A stretch of 58,170 bases of DNA from Acidobacteriaceae bacterium (GCA_003139795.1 PLGM01000081.1:14334-72503), one strand, 5' to 3'. Positions 43,987 through 52,785 are shown, numbered from the stretch's first letter. The notes: generated from the sequence alone by a model not told the origin. Program-made: numbers and translations.

Positions 43987-44727
43987 TCAGGGCTGCAGTC
44001 TACCCCAGGCGTCCAAAGTCACAAAACGGTGGGTAGCCTTGTAACGCACGGCAAGTTGGCCGGCAGCAGCAACGGAGGGCTCGCGGTAGGCTACCCTATT
44101 CAGATGATTGCCGTCGTGGAGCACGATGTTGGCTGCCTGCCCCCGCCGCACGAGCCGGTCGATCGAGCGCATCAGGCGCATGGCAATCAAGTTCTCTGAA
44201 GGTTCGCGCCAGTCGGATGTCATTGCATTCCAAAGCACCGGAACCATCCCCAGCGATTTTGCCGTGCGGAAAACGACAGGCCGGCGCGCGCCAAAAGGGG
44301 GGCGAAAGTATTTGATGGGCACACCCGCAATCTGCTCCAGGGTTTCACTGGTCCGGGCCAGCTCCTTCTCGATCGTCTTGGCTGCGGCCAGAGCCAGGTT
44401 GGGGTGGCTCCAGGAGTGGTTCCCGATCAGGTGTCCGGCTGCGACGATCCTCCGCACCAGCACCGGCTCGGTCAGGGCGTAGCCGCCCAGCAGAAAGAAG
44501 GTCGCCCGCAGATCGTGGCTGGCCAGAACCTCCAGCAGGCGAGGCGTCCACGCCGGGTTGGGACCATCGTCAAAGGTGAGCGCCAGTTCGCCGGGGCGCT
44601 GTGGCGCAATGAGAGCCTCGCCGAAGAGACGCGACCCGGGCCACTTCGCGGCATAGGCACAGCCGCCCGCCGCCAAACCAGCCGCACTCAGCCCGGCAGC
44701 AATCCCTGTGGCCAATGGTGAAAACAT
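43987..44727 (-). CDS. Polysaccharide deacetylase (NodB-like)
   Basis: A 246-residue carbohydrate esterase family 4 protein with an N-terminal hydrophobic anchor (ATGIAAGLSAAGLAAGGCAYA). Metal and catalytic blocks: LALTFDDGPNPAWT (two Asp), IGNHSWSHPNL (two His), FRPPFGARRP and, near the end, IVLHDGNH. It would remove N-acetyl groups from peptidoglycan or chitin-like polymers at the envelope. The ATG at 44727 has GGAAGG; longer in-frame forms are unrelated to the family. Confidence 0.92.
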   Translation of the reverse strand: MFSPLATGIAAGLSAAGLAAGGCAYAAKWPGSRLFGEALIAPQRPGELALTFDDGPNPAWTPRLLEVLASHDLRATFFLLGGYALTEPVLVRRIVAAGHLIGNHSWSHPNLALAAAKTIEKELARTSETLEQIAGVPIKYFRPPFGARRPVVFRTAKSLGMVPVLWNAMTSDWREPSENLIAMRLMRSIDRLVRRGQAANIVLHDGNHLNRVAYREPSVAAAGQLAVRYKATHRFVTLDAWGRLQP

Positions 44728-44872
44728 CGTGCCTTCCAGTGTGCAGTGTGAGGCGAATGAACCGCAAGCAAAAGCCAAATCCGCTAGTGGATAATCTTGA
44801 TTTGGAGCATCGGTTCTCCGAACGCGGCACTTCCAATTTAGATTGGCCAGGAATGCCTGCCGACCTCTGCGG

Positions 44873-45145
44873 CTACTCAGCGGTTGTCGGATCAATCACC
44901 GTGCGAATTTGCGAGATCCTGTTGGCGGGAAAACCACCCATCTGGGCATGCTTCCGGACCGCGGCTTCATCAGGGGCTATGTATACGCAGTAGATTTTGT
45001 CGTCTGTGACGAAGCTCTGCAACCACTGAATCTGAGGACCCATTTCTCGCAGAACGCCACACGAAGTCTGCGATATCGCCAGCAATTGCTCCGGCGACAG
45101 CTTGCCGGCTTCCGGGATTTCCCTCTCGATGATGAACTTCGGCAT
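44873..45145 (-). CDS. DUF4242 small protein
   Basis: A 90-residue protein with the family opening KFIIEREIPEAGKLSPEQL and the ending HAQMGGFPANRISQIRTVIDP, which is close to a DUF4242 ferredoxin-like fold (related to nickel-binding SCO4226). Conserved Tyr and Asp in DDKIYCVYIAPDE are present. Function in this organism is unknown. It stands alone, leftward. Confidence 0.88.
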   Translation of the reverse strand: MPKFIIEREIPEAGKLSPEQLLAISQTSCGVLREMGPQIQWLQSFVTDDKIYCVYIAPDEAAVRKHAQMGGFPANRISQIRTVIDPTTAE

Positions 45146-45445
45146 GGAATCGACCTCGTTTCCCGTCTGGATTCCGGGTGCTCGGTAATGTGAATTCTAT
45201 CGCATTTTGGGGGCATTTTAGCGCGGGTAGACGAAGTCCGCGTCTTGCCACGACCAGGCCACCGCCGGGGACTCGTGCTGAAGCAATGCAACTGCCCTGT
45301 CGAACGCAGGCAGCGCAGAAGGTGGCCCTGGCTCGGACAACGGCCGGAGCGTGGGAGCCACCCTTGCATCCCCTCCCGCTCCAGGGCGTATACTCGCTCT
45401 GTTCGGGTCGCATCCTGAGTTGACGGAGCGGCACTGGAGACTTGC
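45146..45445. other. 300-bp gap before panB, possible promoter
   Basis: TTGCAT (45364-45369) and TATACT (45389-45394) lie 19 bp apart, about 50 bp before panB, and may form its promoter. On the minus strand a short open frame (ending VALLQHESPAVAWSWQDADF, stop near 45218) looks protein-like but has no start here; it could be a gene remnant. Confidence 0.35.
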
Positions 45446-46357
45446 ATGACCCTTTCTCGCTTCCCCGGTAGCCCAAGTTCCACGCCCCTCGGCATTCCCA
45501 TCACAAAAGTCACGATGCCCGCGCTTGCAGAGATGAAGCGCGAGGGCAAGCCCATCTCCGCGCTCACCGCCTACGACTACTCCTCGTCGCGGCTGGCCGA
45601 CGAAGCCGGAATCGACCTCATCCTGGTCGGCGACTCGCTGGCCATGGTGGTTCTGGGCCACGAAAACACCCTTGCCGTCACGGTGGACGAGATGCTGCAC
45701 CACACCCGGGCCGTGCGCCGGGCCGTGCGCCGCGCTCTTCTGGTAGCCGACATGCCCTTTGGCAGCTATCACGGCACGGTGGCCGAAGGCCTCGCCAACG
45801 CCATCCGCTTCGTCAAGGAGGCCGGCGCCGAGGCAGTCAAGATCGAAGGGCCGCGGCCCGACCTGGTGCGCGCCCTCACCGAAGCGGAGATTCCCGTCGT
45901 CGGCCACCTGGGCCTTACCCCGCAGAGCCTCCACCGCATGGGAGGCTACCGCGTCCAGGCCCGCACTGCCGAGACTGTGCTGCAACTCAAGGCTGACGCA
46001 CACGCCGTGGCCGATGCCGGAGCCGGCGCCCTGGTGCTCGAAGGCATTCCCCGCGAAGTAGCCGCAGTCCTTACCGCCGAACTCACCATCTCCACCATCG
46101 GCATCGGCGCCGGCCCCGATTGCGACGGGCAGATCCTGGTATTTCACGACCTGCTGAACCTGACCTTCGCGCCGGCAGCCAAGTTTGTCCGCCGCTACGG
46201 CGATGCCGGAGCGCTCATCCGCTCCGCCATCGAGCACTATCGCGAGGACGTCGAGCGCCGCGCCTTCCCCTCGGACGAAGAGAGCTATCACCTGCCCGAG
46301 GAGGAGCGCAGGGCCCTCGATGCTCTTCAGAAACCGGGAGCTCTCAGGAAGGCCTGA
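45446..46357 (+). CDS. panB: 3-methyl-2-oxobutanoate hydroxymethyltransferase
   Basis: A 303-residue PanB, first step of pantothenate synthesis (ketopantoate formation). Blocks: ISALTAYDYSSSRLADEAG, LVGDSLAMVVLGHENTL, VADMPFGSYHG, AVKIEGP, VVGHLGLTPQS and IGIGAGPDCDGQILVFHD. It overlaps panC by one base (TGATG), so the two are translated together. Confidence 0.96.
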   Translation: MTLSRFPGSPSSTPLGIPITKVTMPALAEMKREGKPISALTAYDYSSSRLADEAGIDLILVGDSLAMVVLGHENTLAVTVDEMLHHTRAVRRAVRRALLVADMPFGSYHGTVAEGLANAIRFVKEAGAEAVKIEGPRPDLVRALTEAEIPVVGHLGLTPQSLHRMGGYRVQARTAETVLQLKADAHAVADAGAGALVLEGIPREVAAVLTAELTISTIGIGAGPDCDGQILVFHDLLNLTFAPAAKFVRRYGDAGALIRSAIEHYREDVERRAFPSDEESYHLPEEERRALDALQKPGALRKA

Positions 46358-47202
46358 TGGAGATTCTCCACACTGTCGCCGAACTCCGCCAGTGGTCCCG
46401 TCAGGAGCGCAACGACGGCGGCTATACGATTGGCGTTGTGCCCACCATGGGTGCTCTCCACGCCGGCCACGCCTCGCTGATCCGTGCCGCCAGAGCCTCC
46501 GTCGGATTTGTCGCCGTCAGCATTTTCGTCAACCCCACCCAGTTCGGGCCCAATGAAGACTATGCGCGCTATCCCCGCACCTTCGAAGCCGACTGCGCCC
46601 TCGCGGAAGCCGAAGGCGCGGACGTAGTCTTCGCCCCATCGGTCGGAGAGCTCTATCCGGCAGGCGCAGCCACATTTGTTGAAGTCGAAGGCCCCAGCAG
46701 CCGCCTGGACGGCGCATCGCGCCCCGGCCACTTTCGCGGCGTGGCCACCGTAGTCGCCAAGTTGCTCATCGCCACCGAGGCCGACCGCGCCTTCTTCGGC
46801 CAGAAAGACGCCGCCCAAGTAGCGGTGCTGCGCCGCATGGTTGCAGACCTGCGCCTCCCCGCCGAAATCGTGGTCTGTCCCATCGTCCGCGAGCCCGACG
46901 GCCTGGCTCTCAGCTCCCGCAATGCCTACCTCAGCCCCTCAGAACGCATTCAGGCCCTTACTCTCAGCCGCGCCATCCGCCAGGCTGAAGTCCTGGTAGC
47001 CGCCGGTGAGCGCCGCTCCAGCGCCCTCGTCGAAGCTGCCCGCCAGATCTTCGCCGCCGAGTCCACCGTGCGCAAGGATTACATCGAACTGGTGGACTGG
47101 GCGACGCTGCTGCCGGTGGAGACCGCCGCGCCTGGCACGCTGTTTGCCGTAGCCGCCTGGGTGGGGGCTACGCGTTTGATCGATAACGCCGTGATCACTT
47201 GA
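46357..47202 (+). CDS. panC: Pantothenate synthetase
   Basis: A 281-residue class I-tRNA-synthetase-like ligase condensing pantoate and beta-alanine. ATP motifs are VVPTMGALHAGHASLI (HIGH-like) and LALSSRNAYLSP (KMSKS-like region); FVNPTQFGPNEDYARYPR and FGQKDAAQVAVLRRM are substrate blocks. The ATG at 46357 overlaps the panB stop. No panD is in the window. A repeat-rich gap follows. Confidence 0.96.
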   Translation: MEILHTVAELRQWSRQERNDGGYTIGVVPTMGALHAGHASLIRAARASVGFVAVSIFVNPTQFGPNEDYARYPRTFEADCALAEAEGADVVFAPSVGELYPAGAATFVEVEGPSSRLDGASRPGHFRGVATVVAKLLIATEADRAFFGQKDAAQVAVLRRMVADLRLPAEIVVCPIVREPDGLALSSRNAYLSPSERIQALTLSRAIRQAEVLVAAGERRSSALVEAARQIFAAESTVRKDYIELVDWATLLPVETAAPGTLFAVAAWVGATRLIDNAVIT

Positions 47203-47290
47203 AACTGGCCCGCACACTGCCTTGAACGGAACCCAACAGTTTCGCAAGTTCACAGTTTCTGTGCACTGTGAAACTGTGCGGAGTAAACCA

Positions 47291-47328
47291 TTTATTTTGT
47301 TTGTTTTAGGAGTGGCTCCACAGTTTCA
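47291..47328 (+). repeat. Dispersed repeat, copy D
   Basis: TTATTTTGTTTGTTTTAGGA then GTGGCTCCACAGTTTCAC. It matches copy B strongly in the second half (AGGA...GCTCCACAGTTTCAC) and more weakly in the first. Confidence 0.6.
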
Positions 47329-47375
47329 CTAGTTAACAGTTTGCGTGTTCCCGTGTGGGAGGTGTATTTAAGTAG

Positions 47376-47413
47376 TTGATTTTACGTTGGTTAGGAGAAG
47401 CTCCACAGTTTCA
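47376..47413 (+). repeat. Dispersed repeat, copy B
   Basis: TTGATTTTACGTTGGTTAGG, AGAA, then GCTCCACAGTTTCAC and GGCAGAAAACGCG. Compared with copy A (minus strand near 22.0 kb), the core, the distance to GCTCCACAG and the trailing AAAACGCG are all kept. Confidence 0.7.
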
Positions 47414-47995
47414 CCGGCAGAAAACGCGAAAGAATAAACCCGGATGGGCGCGTTGGAGGAGGGGGGAATGGTTACGGCGTTGCCTCGCATGGCTTCTCCG
47501 GTCGATGAGGGGTTTCGCACCCTTGTCTTCTATCTACCAGTGTGCGCCAACGGGGGGAGATTTTCCGCAAACCGGCTGCGCCTGTCCCTGGTCTGAAAAT
47601 CCGGACCTGGGCCACCCAGCGTAGTAGATGAGTGACTCGGCTGAAATCGTCAGTCGAGAATTACTTCCGTTTGGCCCGTCATCCAGGAGAAATAGACCGG
47701 GAAGCGCAGGGTCTGCCATTTCGATGCGCCGGACGTCTCGCCCAGGCTGCGTGGGGGTAAATTCTGGAAGACCTGGCGATCTGCGCGGGGCTGACAAGCA
47801 GGATTCCTCAAGCTGGACCCGGCCCACCGCGAAAGCTTGTACCACTTTGACCAGCTTCAACACACCCTCTCCCTACAGAATCGTAGGCGACCATGCTACC
47901 GGAAGCACACACGGTATCCAGGTGCTGAGGCGGCGTTCAGTGGCGGCTATTCGGAACCAGACGGCGCGGTCGGCCGAAAGATGGAGAAATACCGA

Positions 47996-48340
47996 ATGAT
48001 CAGACTCTTGATTCACTGGGTGTTGACTGCGCTTGTTTTGCTGATTCTTGCCCAATTTGTGCCGGGTTTCCAAGTGCAGGGCTGGCAGCCGGCGCTGGTG
48101 GCGGCGCTGGTAATCGGCCTGCTGAATTGGACACTGGGCCTGTTCCTGAAGATTGTCACCTTTTTCATCAGCATCCTCACGCTAGGCCTGTTCCTGCTGG
48201 TGATCAACGCGTTGATGATCCTGTTGGCGTCGCACTTCGTGACGGGTTTCCATGTGACCGGATGGATTCCGGCATTGTGGGGCGCGGTGGCGCTGGCCTT
48301 GCTGGGCATGGGCATCCATGCGGTCACGAGGAGGATGTAA
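47996..48340 (+). CDS. Phage-holin-family (superfamily IV) membrane protein
   Basis: A 114-residue protein with four transmembrane segments (LIHWVLTALVLLILAQFVPG, ALVAALVIGLLNWTLGLFL, ISILTLGLFLLVINALMIL and ALWGAVALALLGMG), with the repeated PGFQVQGWQPAL / TGFHVTGWIPAL motif that defines this small family. Despite the name most members are chromosomal and not lytic. The ATG at 47996 has GGAG upstream; an ATG 15 bp earlier is also possible. Confidence 0.9.
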   Translation: MIRLLIHWVLTALVLLILAQFVPGFQVQGWQPALVAALVIGLLNWTLGLFLKIVTFFISILTLGLFLLVINALMILLASHFVTGFHVTGWIPALWGAVALALLGMGIHAVTRRM

Positions 48341-48381
48341 GAATCCGCTCCCGATGACTACTTCCGAGCGTAAGAGTAGCG

Positions 48382-48594
48382 CTACTTCGCCAGCGGTGCA
48401 TGGGGCTGAACGGCAGCTTTGCTCGTAGCGGTCGAGGGCGCGCGACGATGCGGTTGCTGCGCAGGCAATGCGGGGGCCTTCGCTTGCGGTGGCTGAACCG
48501 TCACGGGCTGCGAAAGCACCGGTCCGTTGAGCGTATTCGGCGTGCGCATGGCTCCGGCGTTCGAGAATCCGCCAGGCGCCGACCCGCGCGGCAT
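48382..48594 (-). CDS. Doubtful 70-residue Pro/Ala-rich ORF
   Basis: A minus-strand frame with ATG at 48594 encoding PRGSAPGGFSNAGAMRTPN and a Pro/Ala/Gln-rich remainder ending in HAPLAK. There is no good ribosome-binding site. It may be the tail of a lost secreted protein or random coding in GC-rich DNA. Confidence 0.25.
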   Translation of the reverse strand: MPRGSAPGGFSNAGAMRTPNTLNGPVLSQPVTVQPPQAKAPALPAQQPHRRAPSTATSKAAVQPHAPLAK

Positions 48595-48802
48595 GACGAT
48601 GACTCATGCCGATTGAGGCTTCTGGGCGCGCGAGTAAATTCTCCATCCGCCACCAGCGACCACAAACACGGAGGCAGCGCGCGCATCCAGCCGCTGGTAC
48701 AAGATTTGCCGGGCAGAACACTTGGACGCGATGTTTGACTCCACAAGGGTTGCCTGATAAGCTTCCGGCCAACTTCATAACCTTGGAAAAGGGAGTGCTC
48801 GA

Positions 48803-49396
48803 ATGCATAACAATACTCTCAGTGGTATTGCCGGGGATCGCCGCGGCAGGGGCGCATTCCGCTCATCCGCAACCCTCCTGCTCAGTTGTTGTGCGCTGGC
48901 GCTTGCGGCCAGCCCATCGAGTGCGGCTGCGCAGGCCCCTCAGAACTCAAAGCCGGCTTCCGCGCCCACCGCGCCGTCAGGGGGCAAAGCGTTGATCTGC
49001 CTTTACCGGCCCTCGAAAGCTGTCGGCTCCGCCGCGCATGACAGTCTCTTTGTCAACGGCGTCTTTCTGGCGACCCTGCTCAACGGCGAATATGCATGCA
49101 CAGAGGTGGCGCCTGGCACCGTGGTCGTCTCCGGAACGCCGAAGATGTACTACGGACCCAGTGTCATCATGTCCAGCGCCGCGGCAGTGACCGACGCGCA
49201 AAAGAAGGAGAACGAGAGGATCCGGCTCGAGGCGGAGGCGGGCAAGACCTATTACATGAGGTGGGCTTCGGGAATGTTCGCATCGGGCATCAAAGTGACG
49301 ATTATCGATGCAGAGACCGGAGCCAGGGAGATAAGCAAGCTTCATCTTTCCAAGCCCCCCGACGCGAAGGATGGCGAGAAGGAACAGGGGAAATGA
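48803..49396 (+). CDS. DUF2846-like secreted protein
   Basis: A 197-residue protein with a signal region (SSATLLLSCCALALAASPSSAAA). The core resembles DUF2846 lipoproteins: ALICLYRPSKAVGSAAHDS, VNGVFLATLLNGEYACTEVAPG and an EAEAGKTYYMRW block. A Cys pair in the hydrophobic segment could serve as lipobox. Function unknown. The C-terminal tail is charged (DAKDGEKEQGK). Confidence 0.8.
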   Translation: MHNNTLSGIAGDRRGRGAFRSSATLLLSCCALALAASPSSAAAQAPQNSKPASAPTAPSGGKALICLYRPSKAVGSAAHDSLFVNGVFLATLLNGEYACTEVAPGTVVVSGTPKMYYGPSVIMSSAAAVTDAQKKENERIRLEAEAGKTYYMRWASGMFASGIKVTIIDAETGAREISKLHLSKPPDAKDGEKEQGK

Positions 49397-49496
49397 CATC
49401 GCCCAGGCGGCCCGACTGGAATCGCAGGGAGACGGCTTTGAGCGTTGAAGCAGGCGGGCTTCAAGCCGAACGTCAGGAGCTGCAACTGGATGCTTG

Positions 49497-49678
49497 TGAT
49501 CCTTTTCGAAGCGGACCTCGTTGTACTCCTGTATACAGCGGCCGGCTTGGCGGAGAAACCAGGCCGGCGTGCGGCCCACCGGGCGGCGCAGACACGCACG
49601 GATAAAGCGGCTGCCGTAAAGAATGGTGTCGGGGATGGTCTCGACAACGGCAGGGTTTTTGTTGGTTGGTTGGTTCAA
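49497..49678 (-). pseudogene. hemE: N-terminal fragment of a uroporphyrinogen decarboxylase (hemE) gene
   Basis: On the minus strand, from a TTG at 49678, the frame encodes NPAVVETIPDTILYGSRF, then IRACLRRPVGRTPAWFLRQA and GRCIQEYNEVRFEKD. This is the start of HemE, including the RQAGR motif and the PxWxxRQAGRxxxEY pattern. After about 60 residues similarity stops and the frame wanders into unrelated sequence overlapping the DUF2846 gene. The fragment has no C-terminal active-site region and is taken as a relic of a duplicated or displaced hemE. Confidence 0.75.
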
Positions 49679-49910
49679 TATATTGTCGATTTTACCGGGC
49701 GCTGGCTGCCTTTTGGGGATCTGCCCGTCCCGGAAGAGGGTCAGGCTGTTTTACGTATTCGCCGGCCGCCGGCATGGAGCGCCATTCGTAATCCTCTTTT
49801 CTCGAGGGCTACGAATCTGGCATGGCTACAAACCGCACAGCAGGTAGCCATAGGAGTTCGCGGCGTGCCGCTCTTCCGTCAGCGAAGTTGCGCCAACCTT
49901 GCCTCGCGAA

Positions 49911-50027
49911 TTACCTTGCCGTAACGACGAAGGCGAGTCCAATGACAGCGATCAGGACCACAACAAGACTCGCCGCCACCGCGACAGGATTCAGATTGTT
50001 GCGAAAATTCGCTTCCTTTCTGATCAT
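49911..50027 (-). CDS. Small single-helix membrane protein (38 residues)
   Basis: ATG at 50027 preceded by GGAGG with five-base spacing. The product has a charged start (IRKEANFRNNLNP) and one hydrophobic helix (VAVAASLVVVLIAVIGLAFV), ending VTAR. Small size makes chance possible, but the SD and helix together favour a real gene. Confidence 0.55.
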   Translation of the reverse strand: MIRKEANFRNNLNPVAVAASLVVVLIAVIGLAFVVTAR

Positions 50028-50155
50028 GGAAACCTCCGGATGAATGAACACCTATCTCTTTGGACACCGCACAGGAGAAATACGGGCATGGAAAATGCGG
50101 GGTTTGAGGAGGATTCTCCCGTACAAGACCGGTTTCCCACCGAGCGGGAAGCCAG

Positions 50156-50677
50156 CTATCTGGTTTCGACGTGGATGATTCGGATTTCGGGGTAGGCGCC
50201 GTCCCAGTCGGGGGTGACGGCGTCGAAGATGAGGCGGAAGTCGCGCTGGTCGCCGGGTTTGAGCGGCGCGGCGGAGACCGGCTCCACATCAATATAGGGC
50301 TGCCTCATGCGGATGAGCTTGAGCGGCTGGGTCTCGTTCTGCGCCACTTCGTGGGCAAAGGTGCGGAAGAGGACCTGCACGGTGATGGCGGTGGCGGTGC
50401 GGGCGCCGGTGTTGGCGATGTGGCCGTCGAGGTAGGTGACCTTGCCGCCGGCCAGGTTGGCCGACTCGCTCATGGCCAGACCGCTGATGGGCAGGCTGGC
50501 GGCGTAGGCGTCGGCGGCCGCGGAGATGGGCGTGACCGTGGCCGCATGCTTGCCGCGCTCGAGAACCAGCACGGCGACGGCGGCGACGACCAGGACGACG
50601 GCGGCGGCCAGGCCCAAGGGCAGCCAGTTGCGCTCCCGCGTGCCGGGGGAAGGAACAAGTTGGGGACCAGAGCTCAC
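50156..50677 (-). CDS. Membrane-anchored protein, DUF2393/FxLYD-like
   Basis: A 173-residue protein with one N-terminal helix (LPLGLAAAVVLVVAAVAVLVL, about residues 19-39) and a periplasmic beta-sandwich: GKVTYLDGHIANTGARTATAI, then VQVLFRTFAHEVAQ, and PLKPGDQRDFRLIFDAVTPDWD near the end, the usual order in DUF2393 or FxLYD domains. Function unknown. Confidence 0.78.
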   Translation of the reverse strand: MSSGPQLVPSPGTRERNWLPLGLAAAVVLVVAAVAVLVLERGKHAATVTPISAAADAYAASLPISGLAMSESANLAGGKVTYLDGHIANTGARTATAITVQVLFRTFAHEVAQNETQPLKLIRMRQPYIDVEPVSAAPLKPGDQRDFRLIFDAVTPDWDGAYPEIRIIHVETR

Positions 50678-50912
50678 GAGCGGATTTTACACCCGTTTGG
50701 GAAGGATTTGTGCGGCATCCCCCGTTCTTGTAATGTAGACACGCTTTTTCGCCATTGGCCGATAGGGTTTGGAGCGCAAGAATTCTATCCGGGGCTCCAT
50801 CTTCTGTTGGACCTCCCCGGCGGAAATGAGCCGTCTAAAGATGCAAGCGCAAGGAACGGGGCGCAATGCCGTTGCGTATCCTTCCCACGAGGCAAAGAAA
50901 GGCAGATCTGCG

Positions 50913-51059
50913 ATGCAATCCTCTCCCCAATCCGCATACCGTTCTCTGCCGGCACGCAGCGGAGGCCCAGGGCAATCCCGGAAAGCAGAATACAGGGCCT
51001 ATCAGGCCTTGACCGTGGCGGCTATGCTGGTGCTGCTGGGCAGCCTTTGGGTGTTCTGA
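50913..51059 (+). CDS. Small C-tail-anchored membrane protein (48 residues)
   Basis: ATG at 50913 with AAAGG about ten bases upstream. A polar Ser/Gly/Pro-rich first half is followed by EYRAYQALTVAAMLVLLGSL and WVF at the very end, a tail-anchor-like helix. The composition suggests a real small protein; an upstream ATG at 50838 could extend it. Confidence 0.5.
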   Translation: MQSSPQSAYRSLPARSGGPGQSRKAEYRAYQALTVAAMLVLLGSLWVF

Positions 51060-51254
51060 AGTCCGGGTGCGCCCGACAGGCCGGGGTTCGACAGACCTAA
51101 GAACCAGACCCAGCGCGTCCGGCACGGCGCATGGCCCCCATGTGGCCCACGGCGGCAACAAAGCTCGCCAATCTGAATAGCCGAAACTGAATCGCGGAGT
51201 CCCTTCCGGCGGGGTGGAGTGTATCGAAACGATACAGCCCCATGAGAGCTGAAG

Positions 51255-52013
51255 CTAACCGAAGCGGGCTCGCTTGACGGTCTGGCGGAAGTCTTCGCCG
51301 GTCATTTCGACGCGGACGCACATCTCGGCGAGGCGGGAGCGCATGCGGTCGCCGATGCGGTCGCCGAGGGTGGGTTCGCGGGCGGCGCGTTCGGGGTCAG
51401 TGAGGCCGCCGCCAGCTGCGGGCAGGTCGGGGTAGTTGGTGGTGATGATGGTGGTCTGCTTGTCGTTGTAGCGGGTATTGAGGATGAGGGCGACGGTGTC
51501 CCAGACCCACTCGTTGGGCTTCTGCGCGCCCAAATCGTCGAGCACCAGCACCTCGGCGGCAAAGACCGGCTGGAGCAGTTCGAGCTCGGTGGTGTGCACC
51601 TGGGGGTTATAGCTGTTCTGGATGTTCTTGAGCAGCTCGCGGTAGTCGCAGAAGAGGCCCTTGACGCCGCGTTCCTGGACCAGGCGGCGAAGGACGCCCA
51701 CGGCGAGGTGGGTTTTGCCGACGCCGATGGAGCCGGTGAAGAGCAGGCCCTTGCCCGCGGTATCGACGGGGTAGGCCTCGACGAATTTGCGGGCGGTCAG
51801 GTGCGCGCGGCCCAGCGAGGAGTCGGCGCCGCGAAAGGCGGTCTCATAGCCGTCCAGGGTGTAATGGCGGTAGCGCTCGGGAATGTGCGCGGCGGCCAGG
51901 CGGCGCTCCTCGCGCACCATCTCCTGGCACTCGCAGGCGCGGGAAACCCATTGTCCGGAGCCGTTGACCACCCGCACCAGCCCAACGCCATCGCAGATTT
52001 GGCAGACGCTCAT
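51255..52013 (-). CDS. DnaC/DnaI-like replicative helicase loader ATPase
   Basis: A 252-residue AAA+ ATPase. The N-terminus has a zinc-ribbon-like CQIC and CEC pair; Walker A is TGSIGVGKTHLAV, Walker B is VLVLDDLGAQKP, and the sensor-1 TTNYPD and an arginine-finger region (IGDRMRSRLAEMC) follow. The architecture fits DnaC/DnaI loaders, not the IstB transposition helper, which lacks the zinc ribbon. ATG start at 52013. Confidence 0.88.
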   Translation of the reverse strand: MSVCQICDGVGLVRVVNGSGQWVSRACECQEMVREERRLAAAHIPERYRHYTLDGYETAFRGADSSLGRAHLTARKFVEAYPVDTAGKGLLFTGSIGVGKTHLAVGVLRRLVQERGVKGLFCDYRELLKNIQNSYNPQVHTTELELLQPVFAAEVLVLDDLGAQKPNEWVWDTVALILNTRYNDKQTTIITTNYPDLPAAGGGLTDPERAAREPTLGDRIGDRMRSRLAEMCVRVEMTGEDFRQTVKRARFG

Positions 52014-52143
52014 CTGGATTCAAGCGTAGCGCATGGGGCGGGGGGACGCGGCGGTGCAGGTCCGGGGCCTTATTGTGGAAAAGGCATTCGCCAACGTCGA
52101 ACGCGACCTCTTTGCCCGGTTTTGTATAATTCCGGTCAATCGT

Positions 52144-52785
52144 ATGTCGGAATTCACTGAACTTCAGGCGGGCTCAGCGGTGCGCGGCCTGCGCCTCGGA
52201 ATCTTTGCTGGATTTGTTGCGTGCCTGTCCTACCCGCTGGCCGCCTTTGTTCCTCTACCCATGCGGGCCACGGCTGCAATTGCAGCCTGTTTCGGCCCTG
52301 CGCTGGCCCTTGCGTGCTTTGGCCTGAAGGGGTTGCTGGATGTGGAGAAACGAACGATTTCAAGCGCCCTGGGATTGCTGCTGAATGCGTTGGCCGGCGC
52401 GCTGTTTTCCGCCATGGCCCTGGTGCAAATCGCGGTCGGCTCCCTGGTGAAGGATGGGAAGGTCTTGCTGACGATGAACGGTATCTGGCTCGGCCTCGAT
52501 AAAGCATTCGATGCTTACATCGGTTTGGGAACAATCTTCATGGCGATCGCCATGTGGCGGCATCCCAGGTTCGGGCGAGCGATTGCAATCTCCGGGATAA
52601 CCATCGCGGCAGGGCTGCTGGCGCTTAACTTCTATACCTTTCCGGCGCTCCCGGCGAACGCAGGGCTATTCGACCCAGGGCCGGTGATCGGCCTCTGGTA
52701 TCTTGTGGTCACAATTCAGATGGTCCGCTCGCTGGCCTGGGCGAAGCGCCGTTCGTCTGCCGTTGACACGGAACCGCCCAGTTGA
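52144..52785 (+). CDS. Integral membrane protein of unknown function
   Basis: A 213-residue protein with six predicted membrane segments (for example LGIFAGFVACLSYPLAAFVP, ATAAIAACFGPALALACFGL and AIAISGITIAAGLLALNFYT). No family recognised. The ATG at 52144 starts SEFTELQAGSAVRGLRLG. The gene starts 131 bp from the divergent DnaC-like gene. Confidence 0.75.
   Translation: MSEFTELQAGSAVRGLRLGIFAGFVACLSYPLAAFVPLPMRATAAIAACFGPALALACFGLKGLLDVEKRTISSALGLLLNALAGALFSAMALVQIAVGSLVKDGKVLLTMNGIWLGLDKAFDAYIGLGTIFMAIAMWRHPRFGRAIAISGITIAAGLLALNFYTFPALPANAGLFDPGPVIGLWYLVVTIQMVRSLAWAKRRSSAVDTEPPS

Larger units (their letters stand above)
47203..47995. other. 793-bp gap rich in repeats, no gene seen
   Basis: The first 220 bp contain a palindrome CACAGTTTC...GAAACTGTG (47252-47278), further CACAGTTTCAC units, and two dispersed-repeat copies (annotated). 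The remaining part has no recognisable protein in six frames and no tRNA-like arms. Confidence 0.55.

Noticed and set aside
47203..47480. CRISPR array or attenuator at the repeat-rich gap after panC
   Set aside because: Repeats are imperfect, unevenly spaced and without unique spacers of regular length; no cas genes in the window.
47996..48340. Prophage, suggested by a holin-family protein
   Set aside because: This small family is commonly chromosomal; no phage structural, integrase or lysis genes are nearby.
51255..52013. IstB transposition helper, as partner of the IS21-like relic
   Set aside because: The zinc-ribbon N-terminus and lack of an adjacent transposase fit a DnaC/DnaI loader; the relic is 31 kb away.
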